The position numbers were made by a program, and so were the translations under genes. From Planctomycetota bacterium (GTDB lineage Bacteria; Planctomycetota; Phycisphaerae; UBA1845; PWPN01), in NCBI GenBank assembly GCA_022711465.1, contig JAKLEZ010000029.1:1-64000 (forward strand): a stretch of 64,000 bases of DNA, written 5' to 3'. Below the pieces are notes generated by a model that was not told the DNA's origin, ran no database searches, and saw only the letters and a list, made by a program, of their open reading frames with translations. Below, one piece after another: positions 44,567 through 52,810 of this stretch (its first letter is position 1; each line of letters opens with the position of its first letter).

Positions 44567-44622
44567 GAACCCGTGAGCCGTCAACGCGCCGCCTCCCGGG
44601 GATCATCGTGCAAAACCAGTTT

Positions 44623-44651
44623 TTGACTCGCGCGCGGGACCGGCCTAGGAT
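44623..44651 (+). promoter_or_regulatory. Promoter of the 44.7-kb lipoprotein gene
   Basis: TTGACT (44623-44628), a 17-base spacer and TAGGAT (44646-44651). The predicted start near 44658 falls inside a small perfect inverted repeat, CTGAAC-CCAGC-GTTCAG (44655-44671), which could be an operator or a 5' hairpin. Confidence 0.55.
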
Positions 44652-44744
44652 TGACTGAACCCAGCGTTCAGCCGGGGGGGGCGACGACTGCGCAGGCTGC
44701 CCCACGCGACCGATAAGCGGGCACGGCAGGCGGAGTACCGTGAA

Positions 44745-45227
44745 ATGAACAGGATGACGCAGGGCATCGTGGTTCTCCTTGGCATCGGGGTGGGATCGCT
44801 CCTCGCGGGGTGCCAGTCAACCGGCGACCAAGGACTCAAGAACGTGGCCACCTCATTCGAGGCGGGGGATGCGATCCAGCTGCCCGAACTGAGCCATTTC
44901 TACCATGCGGCCACCGCCCCACGCTATCGCGCAGTCCGCAAGCCGATCCAGGAGGATCAGGCCCGTCACCTGCGTATGCTCGCGGAGAAAGCTGCTGAAC
45001 TGGCCGAGCAGACCCGGAACTGGGACAGCGACGCTCGGCTGATGTCCGTGGCCGAAAACCAGAGAAACCCAAGACGCGCCGCCATCCGCGACTTCCGCGA
45101 ATCCCTTGAGGGGCTGCGAACGGCGGCCGAGAAGGAAGACTTGGCTGCGGTTCGGTCCGAGTACAGCCGCACGATCGCGACTTATCAGAACGTGGTCGAT
45201 TTGTCAGCCCAACAACCACGACCCTAA
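44745..45227 (+). CDS. Putative lipoprotein
   Basis: A 160-residue protein with a lipobox leader (VVLLGIGVGSLLAGC). The mature part is helical and charged, with HLRMLAEKAAELAEQTRNWD and several LRTAAEKEDL-type repeats, which suggests a small helical bundle, possibly metal- or haem-related by its His/Tyr-rich N-part (ELSHFYHAATAPRY). No family recognised. Confidence 0.6.
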   Translation: MNRMTQGIVVLLGIGVGSLLAGCQSTGDQGLKNVATSFEAGDAIQLPELSHFYHAATAPRYRAVRKPIQEDQARHLRMLAEKAAELAEQTRNWDSDARLMSVAENQRNPRRAAIRDFRESLEGLRTAAEKEDLAAVRSEYSRTIATYQNVVDLSAQQPRP

Positions 45228-45532
45228 GGCCACGCGCCTGGCGTCCGCTTCGCGGCTATACACCAACGTATCCTAGAGTTCCTGGGTCGAGACTCGCCTT
45301 CTCGGCTCAGGTACGCCATCCCGTTCAACGAGCCTGTCCTCCGGGCCGTCCAGGCATTGCGGCGCACGATCGAGGCGATTCCCTCCGCGGCGGCGAGTGC
45401 ACCCGAATGCGCTTCTCCGCGTTGACCCAACCGCCACTCCCCATGCCCGGGCAATGACCGCGCGGCTGTCAAAACCGCCAGCCGGGTCATGAATCGCGCC
45501 GCCGCGGTCAACCTCCCTTCGGACGCATGGCT
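45228..45532. other. Gap between convergent genes
   Basis: Open frames here lack ribosome sites and any family resemblance. No terminator-like hairpin with a T-run was found on either strand. Confidence 0.4.
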
Positions 45533-46957
45533 TCACTTGCCCGCCTGCAGATATCGGTCGATGGCCGCCGCCGACCGCTTGCCATCGCCCATGGCCAGGA
45601 TGACGGTCGCCGAACCGCGGACGATGTCCCCCCCCGCGAAAACGCCGGGGACGCTCGTCATGCTGTCTTCGTCAGTCTCGAGGTAGCCCTTGCGGTTGAC
45701 CTTCAGTTCCGGCGTGGTCTGGGTCAGCAGCGGATTTGCCCGCGTGCCGATCGCCTCGATAAACACTTGACAGGGAATCTCGAACTCGGAGCCCGGGATC
45801 TCCACCGGCGCGCGGCGTCCGGAGGAGTCCGGTTCGCCCAGGGCCATCCGAACACAACGGACTCCGCGCACCCAGCCGTCGTCGGTGCCCAGGATCTGGA
45901 TCGGATTCACCAGAACGTCAATCCTGACGCCCTCCTCCTCCGCATGCCTGACCTCCTCTCCTCGCGCCGGCATTTCCTCGCGCGAGCGGCGATAGACCAG
46001 GGTGGCCGGATCGGCACCCAGTCTCCGAGCGGTGCGAACGGCGTCCATGGCGGTGTTGCCGCCGCCTACCACGACAACCTGGGTCGAGCGAACGACCGGG
46101 GTGTCGTTCTCGGGGAAACGAAACGCTCCCATGAGATTCACTCGGGTGAGGTATTCGTTGGCCGAGTAGACACCCTTGAGATGCTCCCCGGCGATGCCCT
46201 GAAACACAGGCAACCCCGCCCCATTGGCGATGAAGATCGCGTCGAAGCCCTCCTCATCAAGCAGTCCGCGAATCGTGTACGTCTGGCCGATGACCACGTT
46301 GCATACGATCTCGACACCAAGCTTGCGGAGCTTGTCGACCTCGATCTCGACAATGCGCTTGGGCAATCGGAACTCGGGAATACCGTAGACCAAAACCCCG
46401 CCCGGCTTGTGCAGAGCCTCGAAAACGGTCACCGCATGGCCCTTCTTGGCCAACTCTCCCGCGCAGGTCAGTCCTGCGGGCCCGCCGCCCACCACAGCCA
46501 CCCGCTTGCCCGTCGGGGGGGGAGCCACATACTGGTCCGGCCGGTTCTCCCGAGCCCAGTCGGCGACAAACCGCTCCAGGTAGCCGACTGCGGCGGAAGT
46601 GCTCTTCTTGGCCCGAATGCACTGCGATTCGCATTGCCGCTCCTGTGGACAGACCCGCCCGGTGATGCCCGGAAGCACGTTGGCCGAGTAGAGGATGTCG
46701 GCCGCCTTGTTCAGGTCGCCCTCGGCCACCGCGTCAAGAAAACCCGGGATGTTCACGCCCACCGGGCATCCGGTCACGCATTTGGCGTCCTTGCAGCGGA
46801 GGCAGCGCTCAGCCTCCAAACGGGCCACCTCAAGGGCCAGACCGCAGTTGACCTCCTGGAAGTTGTGGGCTCGAACTTCCGCGGGCTGTTCCGGCATAGA
46901 CTGCCGGGGAATCTTCATTCGTTCGGCAGGAGTCATGGTAGTTGCCATCAGTCTCAA
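45533..46957 (-). CDS. nfnB: NfnB/SudA-type GltD-like subunit
   Basis: The 474 residues show the large subunit of NADH-dependent reduced ferredoxin:NADP oxidoreductase: N-terminal 4Fe-4S motifs (CLRCKDAKCVTGCPV, CPQERQCESQC), an FAD site (VAVVGGGPAGLTCAGEL) and a complete NADPH domain (VVVVGGGNTAMDAVRTARRLG, RRSREEMPAR). GltD proteins look similar, but the small-subunit gene directly upstream (82-base gap) decides for Nfn. The complex bifurcates electrons from NADPH to NAD and ferredoxin, or the reverse. Start is the ATG at 46957 or 46945. Confidence 0.85.
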   Translation of the reverse strand: MRLMATTMTPAERMKIPRQSMPEQPAEVRAHNFQEVNCGLALEVARLEAERCLRCKDAKCVTGCPVGVNIPGFLDAVAEGDLNKAADILYSANVLPGITGRVCPQERQCESQCIRAKKSTSAAVGYLERFVADWARENRPDQYVAPPPTGKRVAVVGGGPAGLTCAGELAKKGHAVTVFEALHKPGGVLVYGIPEFRLPKRIVEIEVDKLRKLGVEIVCNVVIGQTYTIRGLLDEEGFDAIFIANGAGLPVFQGIAGEHLKGVYSANEYLTRVNLMGAFRFPENDTPVVRSTQVVVVGGGNTAMDAVRTARRLGADPATLVYRRSREEMPARGEEVRHAEEEGVRIDVLVNPIQILGTDDGWVRGVRCVRMALGEPDSSGRRAPVEIPGSEFEIPCQVFIEAIGTRANPLLTQTTPELKVNRKGYLETDEDSMTSVPGVFAGGDIVRGSATVILAMGDGKRSAAAIDRYLQAGK

Positions 46958-47039
46958 GCAAGGAACACTCCACCAGGGACCATGGCGAGCTATCAGCCGC
47001 CCTCGTCGGTGCTCGTGAAATGGTCCGCCATCTGCCCTC

Positions 47040-47918
47040 TCAGGACTTCAACGCCTTCTCCGCCTCGGCCAGATTGCATCGGTGGTCTTTCGCCTCGCCT
47101 CGAAGCCGCTCCCACAGAGCCTTCTCATGGCCTCGATATGCGGTCAGCCGATCAGCCAGCTCCCCGAAATCAACCTGGTGAGCGTCGAACTCGGGCCCGT
47201 CGACACAAGCGAATTTCATCTGCCCGCCAACCATCACCCGGCACCCGCCGCACATCCCCGTCCCATCCACCATGATAGGATTGAGCGACGCGATCGTCCG
47301 GATCTTCTTCTCCCGGGTGACGTTGGCGACGGCCCTCATCATCGGGACCGGGCCGGCGGTCAACACCGCGTCGACCGGGTCCGCCGGATCATCGATCAGC
47401 TCTCCCAGCTTTACCGTCACGAATCCGTGGAAACCGTGGCTGCCATCGTCGGTACAGGGATAGACCGCATCGCAGATCGCCCGAAGTGCATCTTCCATGA
47501 TAACGTAGGGCTTGCTCCGTCCGCCAATCACCGCGGATACGCGGTTGCCGTGAGCCTTCAAGCCGGCGGCCTGCGGGTAGATTACCGCCGTGCCCACCCC
47601 CCCGCCGACCAGAACGACATGGCCGAAACGCTCGATCTCCGTGGGCCGTCCCAGCGGTCCAACGACGTCCAGGACCGCCTCCCCGGCCTCCAGCGAACAC
47701 AGCCGCTCAGTGGTCGCACCCACCACCTGAACCACGAGGGTGATCGTTCCCGCTTCACGATCGGAGTCGGCAATCGTCAACGGGATCCGCTCCCCGTTCT
47801 CGACCACCCGGACAATGACGAAATGACCCGGCCTGTGACGGGCTGACACCCGCGGAGCTTCCACCTTCAGCCAACGTACGCTGGGAGCGAGCCATCGTGC
47901 TTCACAGATGGGGAACAT
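47040..47918 (-). CDS. nfnA: NfnA/SudB-type FAD/2Fe-2S subunit
   Basis: A 292-residue dihydroorotate dehydrogenase electron-transfer-like protein: FAD domain (RPGHFVIVRVVENGERIPLTIAD), NAD domain (VVLVGGGVGTAVIYPQA) and a C-terminal 2Fe-2S site (GTGMCGGCRV and a later FACVDGPEFDAHQVDF). It is the NADH-side subunit of NfnAB/SudAB and is followed by nfnB, as in clostridia and Thermotoga. Together they exchange electrons among NADH, NADPH and ferredoxin in the cytosol. Confidence 0.87.
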   Translation of the reverse strand: MFPICEARWLAPSVRWLKVEAPRVSARHRPGHFVIVRVVENGERIPLTIADSDREAGTITLVVQVVGATTERLCSLEAGEAVLDVVGPLGRPTEIERFGHVVLVGGGVGTAVIYPQAAGLKAHGNRVSAVIGGRSKPYVIMEDALRAICDAVYPCTDDGSHGFHGFVTVKLGELIDDPADPVDAVLTAGPVPMMRAVANVTREKKIRTIASLNPIMVDGTGMCGGCRVMVGGQMKFACVDGPEFDAHQVDFGELADRLTAYRGHEKALWERLRGEAKDHRCNLAEAEKALKS

Positions 47919-48199
47919 CCAAACGCCAACCGGGGCAGGTTCAGTGAGTAGGCCGGACAGCTACACCTCAGTGCGCACACCAAGACCCCGTCCGCAGATG
48001 CCCCGCTGACCCAAGCAAGGGCTATCCATGGCCTTGAAGACCCTGCGCCCCGGAGAGGCGCCTTCCGGCCACAAACCGCCCACATTCTAGCCCGACCACG
48101 CCACGGACGCAAGCACCGCCTGCCGGCCTTTCGCCCGCTGGTCCGCTCGAATATGATCCCCGGCACGGAAGCCCGGCTTCTCACAAGGATGTCACAGAG

Positions 48200-49717
48200 A
48201 TGAGTCAAACAAGTCCCATCGCGACAGTCAACCAATTGGGCAGGCATGAGGGCCGAACCGCCACCCTGGCGGGCTGGGTCTACAACGTCCGGGTGACAAG
48301 CAAGGTCGTGTTCCTCGTCGTTCGCGACGGGAGCGGACTCTGTCAATGCGTCATTGGAAAAGACGCCGCCCCCCCCGAGGTCTTCGACCGCGCCGCACGC
48401 CTGACCCAGGAGTCGAGCCTGCGAGTGACCGGCCAGGTCCAACGCGAAGAACGGGCCCCGGGCGGCTACGAGCTCCACGTATCCGATATCGAGGTCGTCC
48501 ACGCCACCGTCGACTACCCGATCACGCCCAAGGCTCACGGCCCCGAGTTCCTGTTCAAGCACCGCCACCTGTGGTTCCGCTCGCGCCGGCCGACGGCGAT
48601 CATGAGGATCCGCCACACAGTAATCGACGCCATACGGCGATTCTTCAACGACCACGGCTTCATGCTCGTGGACACGCCGATCTTCGCGCCATCGGCCGGC
48701 GAAGGTGCCCAAACACTCTTCGCGGTCGACTATTTCGGCGAGCCGATGTACCTCGCCCAGACTGGCCAGCTCTACCTGGAAAGCGCCGCTCTGGCCTACG
48801 GCAAGGTGTACTGCTTCGGACCGACCTTCCGGGCGGAGAAATCCAAGACCCGCCGACACCTGACCGAATTCTGGATGGTCGAACCGGAAATCGCCTGGGC
48901 CCGGCTCGAAGAACTGCTCGAAGTGGCCGAGGACTTCATTGTCGCCATCGTCCAGCGTGTGCTTCACGACAACCGGCCGGACCTGGAGTTCCTCGGCCGC
49001 GACGTCGCCGGCCTGGAGCGCATCGTCAAGCCGTTCTACCGCCTCACCTACAGCCAGGCGGCCGACATCCTCCGCGGGCCCAAGGCCAGGGAGCTGCTCA
49101 ACGGGGACCTCGCCGCCGGTCAGGCCCGCATCACCGAGCTGCACAAGTCGGTCGAAGACAAGGAGAACGAACGCACCGGCCCCGGCATCAAGAAGCACCG
49201 CCAGGAAACGCTGGCTCAGGAGATCCTGGCACAACGGGAGGAGCTGGCCGAACTGGAAGAGCAGGTCAAGAACATCCCCCATCACATGGAACTGGCAGCC
49301 AACTTCGAGTGGGGCAAGGACCTGGGCGGCAGCGATGAGACCATCATCTCCCGCCTGCACGATCGACCCGTCTTCGTGACCCACTACCCGCGGGAGTGCA
49401 AGGCGTTCTACATGAAACGCGACCACGAGGATCCGCGCGTGGTGCGCAACTTTGACCTCCTCGCCCCCGACGGCTACGGCGAGATCATCGGCGGCTCCCA
49501 GCGCGAGGATGAGCTGGACGCCCTGCTCGCCCGTATGGCCGAGGAAAAGATGGCCACCGAGCCCTACGAGTGGTACCTGGATCTACGACGCTATGGCAGC
49601 GTGCCGCACGGCGGCTTCGGCCTGGGCGTTGAACGCACGGTGGCCTGGATCTGTGGTCTCAAGCACATCCGCGAGACGATCGCGTTCCCGCGCCTCATGG
49701 GACGAGTCTACCCCTGA
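48200..49717 (+). CDS. asnS: Asparaginyl-tRNA synthetase with helical insertion
   Basis: A class II synthetase that charges tRNA-Asn. The OB-fold anticodon-binding domain (residues 20-105) precedes the catalytic core: motif 2 FRAEKSKTRRHLTEFWMVEPE, and motif 3 GFGLGVERTVAWICGL. The ETGQ-like loop is LAQTGQLYLESA. The Asn-type motif 2 favours AsnRS over AspRS. About 70 residues are inserted at 293-366 between the core and NFEWGKDLGG; the insert is charged and helical (EELAELEEQVKN). Length is 505 rather than the 430-465 common for AsnRS. Confidence 0.9.
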   Translation: MSQTSPIATVNQLGRHEGRTATLAGWVYNVRVTSKVVFLVVRDGSGLCQCVIGKDAAPPEVFDRAARLTQESSLRVTGQVQREERAPGGYELHVSDIEVVHATVDYPITPKAHGPEFLFKHRHLWFRSRRPTAIMRIRHTVIDAIRRFFNDHGFMLVDTPIFAPSAGEGAQTLFAVDYFGEPMYLAQTGQLYLESAALAYGKVYCFGPTFRAEKSKTRRHLTEFWMVEPEIAWARLEELLEVAEDFIVAIVQRVLHDNRPDLEFLGRDVAGLERIVKPFYRLTYSQAADILRGPKARELLNGDLAAGQARITELHKSVEDKENERTGPGIKKHRQETLAQEILAQREELAELEEQVKNIPHHMELAANFEWGKDLGGSDETIISRLHDRPVFVTHYPRECKAFYMKRDHEDPRVVRNFDLLAPDGYGEIIGGSQREDELDALLARMAEEKMATEPYEWYLDLRRYGSVPHGGFGLGVERTVAWICGLKHIRETIAFPRLMGRVYP

Positions 49718-49744
49718 CCGCGCCGCGGTGGCGAGGATCTCCCG

Positions 49745-50920
49745 ATGAAGATCGAAGCGGTCGATTTCTTCTACCTGTCCATGCCCGAGATCCTGGACAT
49801 CGGCGACGGCAGCCAGGACGCCCTGCTGGTCCGACTGCGGGCCGGGGGCTTCGAAGGCTGGGGAGAATGCGAGGCGGCGCCCCTGGTCTCGATCGCCAGC
49901 TGGATCTGCCCCATGTCTCACAGCGCGTGCAAGCCGGTGTGCGATTCGGTGCTCGGTCAGCGGTTGGAAAGCACCGCCGACATCCCGCGTATCGGCGAGC
50001 GAGTCAGGCGGAGCAGCTTCGATCTGCTCCAGGCGGACCACACCCTGTCGGGCATCGATATCGCCATGTGGGATCTGCTGGGCAAGAAGACCGGCCGGCC
50101 GGTCTACGAGCTGCTGGGCTATCCTCGCGCCTATCCGAAAACACCTTACGCCTCCGCTCTGTTCGGCGACGACGCCCAGGCCACGCTGAACAAGGCCCGA
50201 GAGTACGCCGCCCGAGGCTATGCCGCAGTCAAGTTCGGCTGGGGGCCGTTCGGAACCGGCAACCTGAGGGACGACGAGGATCAACTCCATGCGGCCAGGG
50301 AGGGGCTCGGACCGGATCGCATCTTGCTGGTGGACGCTGGCACGGTCTGGATCGATCGAGTCGACGAGGCCCTGCGGCGGCTCCCGGCCCTGCGTGAATG
50401 CCGGGCCACCTGGCTCGAGGAGCCCTTTGTCTCCGGGGCGCTGGACGCCTACGCACGCCTTGCCCGCCAGAGCGATCCGGTGCGCCTTGCGGGCGGCGAA
50501 GGAGCCCACAACGACTACATGGCCAAGAACATGCTGGACCTGGCCGGCCTGGGCTTCATCCAGATCGATACCGGCCGGATCGGTGGAATTACCCCGGCCA
50601 AGCAGGTGGCCGACTACGCCGATGCCCGCGGCGTGGTGTTCGTGAACCACACCTTCACGACCCATCTGGCCCTGTGCGCTTCTCTGCAGCCCTTCGCCGG
50701 GCTCGAGAGACATCAGCTCTGCGAGTACCCCGTCGAGCCCAAACCTCTGGGGCGCGAACTCACCGCCGCCACCCTGTTGCCGGACCACAATGGCCAGATT
50801 CACCTTCCCCAGAGCCCAGGTCTGGGCATCGCCCCGGACCCCGGGGCCATCCGCCGGTACCTGGTGGACGTCGAGATCCGAGCCAAGGGTCAAGTCCTCT
50901 ATCGCACCCCCGAAGTGTAG
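49745..50920 (+). CDS. Enolase-superfamily enzyme (mandelate racemase/MLE type)
   Basis: The 391-residue protein has the N-terminal capping domain (MKIEAVDFFYLSMPE) and the barrel of the mandelate racemase/muconate lactonizing group. AMWDLLGKKTGRPVYELLG is the signature. Metal ligands lie in LLVDAG, TWLEEPF and AGGEGAHN, and the catalytic Lys is in AAVKFGWG. An abstracted-proton dehydratase of sugar acids fits the context, but the reaction cannot be read. It follows asnS by 27 bases. Confidence 0.87.
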   Translation: MKIEAVDFFYLSMPEILDIGDGSQDALLVRLRAGGFEGWGECEAAPLVSIASWICPMSHSACKPVCDSVLGQRLESTADIPRIGERVRRSSFDLLQADHTLSGIDIAMWDLLGKKTGRPVYELLGYPRAYPKTPYASALFGDDAQATLNKAREYAARGYAAVKFGWGPFGTGNLRDDEDQLHAAREGLGPDRILLVDAGTVWIDRVDEALRRLPALRECRATWLEEPFVSGALDAYARLARQSDPVRLAGGEGAHNDYMAKNMLDLAGLGFIQIDTGRIGGITPAKQVADYADARGVVFVNHTFTTHLALCASLQPFAGLERHQLCEYPVEPKPLGRELTAATLLPDHNGQIHLPQSPGLGIAPDPGAIRRYLVDVEIRAKGQVLYRTPEV

Positions 50921-51043
50921 GCCGGCAATCCCGGCTCGATCCGATCGCAGGAAGAGACTGTCCCGCCGATCGAGGGCGAATGCCGACCTGGCTGGGTGAG
51001 AACGCGGGGTTCTATCGGACCTTAGAGGCAATCTCACCAAGTC

Positions 51044-51073
51044 CCGACAAATGCCGAAGATGAAACGTATATT
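51044..51073 (+). promoter_or_regulatory. Promoter candidate of the GTPase cluster
   Basis: CCGACA (51044-51049) and TATATT (51068-51073) with an 18-base spacer stand 92 bases before the first gene. The -10 box matches five of six and the -35 box four of six. Confidence 0.35.
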
Positions 51074-51086
51074 ACCCATGTTGACT

Positions 51087-51104
51087 GGTCCGCAAGGACG
51101 GACC
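51087..51104 (+). promoter_or_regulatory. Leader hairpin before the GTPase cluster
   Basis: GGTCCG and CGGACC form a perfect 6-bp stem with a 6-base loop (CAAGGA), just downstream of the predicted transcript start. It is not followed by a T-run. It may be a 5' UTR hairpin or operator. Confidence 0.4.
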
Positions 51105-51164
51105 GGCGGTGAATTGACGCCGCCGACCCGAGGGGACTGAAAGGCCAGAGTCAGGTAGAACGCG

Positions 51165-51818
51165 ATGGCCGAGGCGACAGTGGACATGCATGTGATCTCC
51201 GTGCCAGTGGACGATGGTCAGATTACGCGTGCGCTCACTGATGTGGACGCGAAGCTGGCCGTCTGGACGGAAGCGATGCTCGACGCCCAGCGGTTGCTGG
51301 CCTCGCTCACGGTCCGGGCGCTCGCCCCGGCCACCGTTGCCGAGGATGAGCCCGCAGGTCAAGCGCCGGCGACTCCCGAGTTGCCGACCACGGCCAGCCC
51401 TGGGACGCAAGCCGAGGTTCCCGCTGAGACGAAGTCATCCCCGGAGGGGCTTTCGGCCAGGAAACAGGCCGCTGTCGAGCCGTCAGCCAACCAGCCGGAC
51501 GTCAAGTCGCAACCGGGTGAATCCACCGTTTGTCGGCTGGCGTCCCCCGAGGTCGTCAAGCCGAACGTCGCGCCGGTGAAGTTCACCGGCACGGTCAACG
51601 TGGAAGTCAAACCGCCGCCGCCAGCGCCGCCTCCCAGTGAAGACGAGCAGTTGCTGGCATCGCTGGATCCGGAAACGGCCAAGGCGATCAAGGTGATGCG
51701 GCGGCTCGCACCCAGCAAGAAGAGCGTGAAGGAGTTGCTGGCCGAGTACCAGGCCAACAAGGCAAGCGCCAAGGCACCGGCACCGGAGAGGAAATCGTGG
51801 TTCTCGAGGGGTAGGTGA
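51165..51818 (+). CDS. Pro/Ala-rich linker protein, first gene of the GTPase cluster
   Basis: The 217-residue protein has a small folded N-terminal part (about 1-62, MHVISVPVDDGQITRALTDVD), a long low-complexity Pro/Ala/Thr/Glu linker (about 63-150, with KPPPPAPPPSEDE) and a helical C-terminus (ETAKAIKVMRRLAPSKKSV). I do not recognise a family. It starts the tightly packed cluster of seven genes and ends five bases before the coiled-coil gene, so co-expression is likely. A structural or adaptor role would fit but is inference. Confidence 0.65.
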   Translation: MAEATVDMHVISVPVDDGQITRALTDVDAKLAVWTEAMLDAQRLLASLTVRALAPATVAEDEPAGQAPATPELPTTASPGTQAEVPAETKSSPEGLSARKQAAVEPSANQPDVKSQPGESTVCRLASPEVVKPNVAPVKFTGTVNVEVKPPPPAPPPSEDEQLLASLDPETAKAIKVMRRLAPSKKSVKELLAEYQANKASAKAPAPERKSWFSRGR

Positions 51819-51823
51819 GGCAA

Positions 51824-52771
51824 ATGAGTCAGAAGAAGACGGAATCCGTGTCAGTCCAGGAAGTGCCGGCCGCGAGGGTGGATATCGAGCACATCCAGTC
51901 GCTTGGGCAGGAAGTGGTCTCGGCGATGCAGTCGATGCGCGAGCTGCTGAGCGCCAGGGCGGATGCCCTGGAGTCCTGCCGGTCGGCGCTCGAGGAGTAC
52001 CGCGAGAAGCTCATCGCCGAGCGGGACTCGCTCAGCCAGCAGGAAACCACCCTCTGCGAGCAGTTCGAATCGCGGCAGCAGAAACTCGAACTGAACGAGC
52101 AGGAACTGACCGCCCGTCAGGCGGCGCTGGCCAAGCAGGAGACCGAGCTGCAAGCCGCTCGCGAGACGCTGGAACGCGAACTGGCCGCGGTCGAGCAGGA
52201 GCGGACCCGACTCAAGACCGACCAGGAAGCCGTCGCCAAGGCCGCCAGCCAGCTCGAATGCGAGCGATCGGAGTGGGAATCCAAGAGGGGAACGTTGTCC
52301 GCCAGCGAAGCCCAGCTGGAGGAGGAGCGAGGCGAAGTGGCCGCCCTGCAGGCCTCGCTGGAAGCCCAAAGAAAGGCGCTGGCTCAGGACGAGGAATCGC
52401 TGCGCAAGCGGCAGGCCTCGCTCGAGGAGCTCACTGCGACGCTGAACGAACGCGAGGCGTTCCTTTCCAAGCAGCATGAGGAGCTGAGCCAGATCCGCAA
52501 GGACTGGGACACCCGGATGCAGGAGCTCAACGCTGCCCAGGAAAGCCTGGCGGCTCTGCAGCGTGATCTTCAGGGCGAGTTGTCCAAGGTCACCGAGCAG
52601 AAGAACGATCTGCTGCCTCGCTACGGGCTGACCGAGACAGGCGGAGGCTCTCCGGCGCAGGCCGACCACGGCCTGCCGGGCGTGCCGACCGAGGAGCAGA
52701 AAGCCCAGTCGGCCCTGGAACGATTCCAGAAACTCTGCAGGGATGCCAAGCGACGGGCAATCGGGGTGTGA
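51824..52771 (+). CDS. Long coiled-coil protein of the GTPase cluster
   Basis: A 315-residue protein in which residues about 20-260 are an almost continuous coiled coil rich in Glu, Gln, Ala, Leu and Ser (for example QKLELNEQELTARQAALAKQ). The C-terminal 50 residues (DLLPRYGLTETGGG, then EQKAQSALERFQKLCRDAKRRA) look like a separate docking tail. No enzymatic motif is seen. It has no transmembrane segment. Its place between an adaptor-like gene and the FGE-fold gene suggests a scaffold. Confidence 0.75.
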   Translation: MSQKKTESVSVQEVPAARVDIEHIQSLGQEVVSAMQSMRELLSARADALESCRSALEEYREKLIAERDSLSQQETTLCEQFESRQQKLELNEQELTARQAALAKQETELQAARETLERELAAVEQERTRLKTDQEAVAKAASQLECERSEWESKRGTLSASEAQLEEERGEVAALQASLEAQRKALAQDEESLRKRQASLEELTATLNEREAFLSKQHEELSQIRKDWDTRMQELNAAQESLAALQRDLQGELSKVTEQKNDLLPRYGLTETGGGSPAQADHGLPGVPTEEQKAQSALERFQKLCRDAKRRAIGV

Positions 52772-52810
52772 GGATGCGGAGAACCGGGAAGTGACCCGAG
52801 GGAAATGACC

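Noticed and set aside
45224-45511. Minus-strand 95-residue frame as a small gene
   Set aside because: No ribosome site, no domain and a composition typical of chance frames; it lies between two convergent genes.
45533-46957. Assignment of the GltD-like gene as glutamate synthase small subunit
   Set aside because: No gltB large subunit is near, and the gene directly upstream encodes the NfnA-type FAD/2Fe-2S subunit, which fits Nfn better.
47867-49426. 519-residue minus-strand frame
   Set aside because: Antisense shadow of asnS with no recognisable domain; typical of high-GC DNA.
49583-51187. 534-residue minus-strand frame
   Set aside because: Antisense to the enolase-superfamily gene, whose catalytic motifs are complete.
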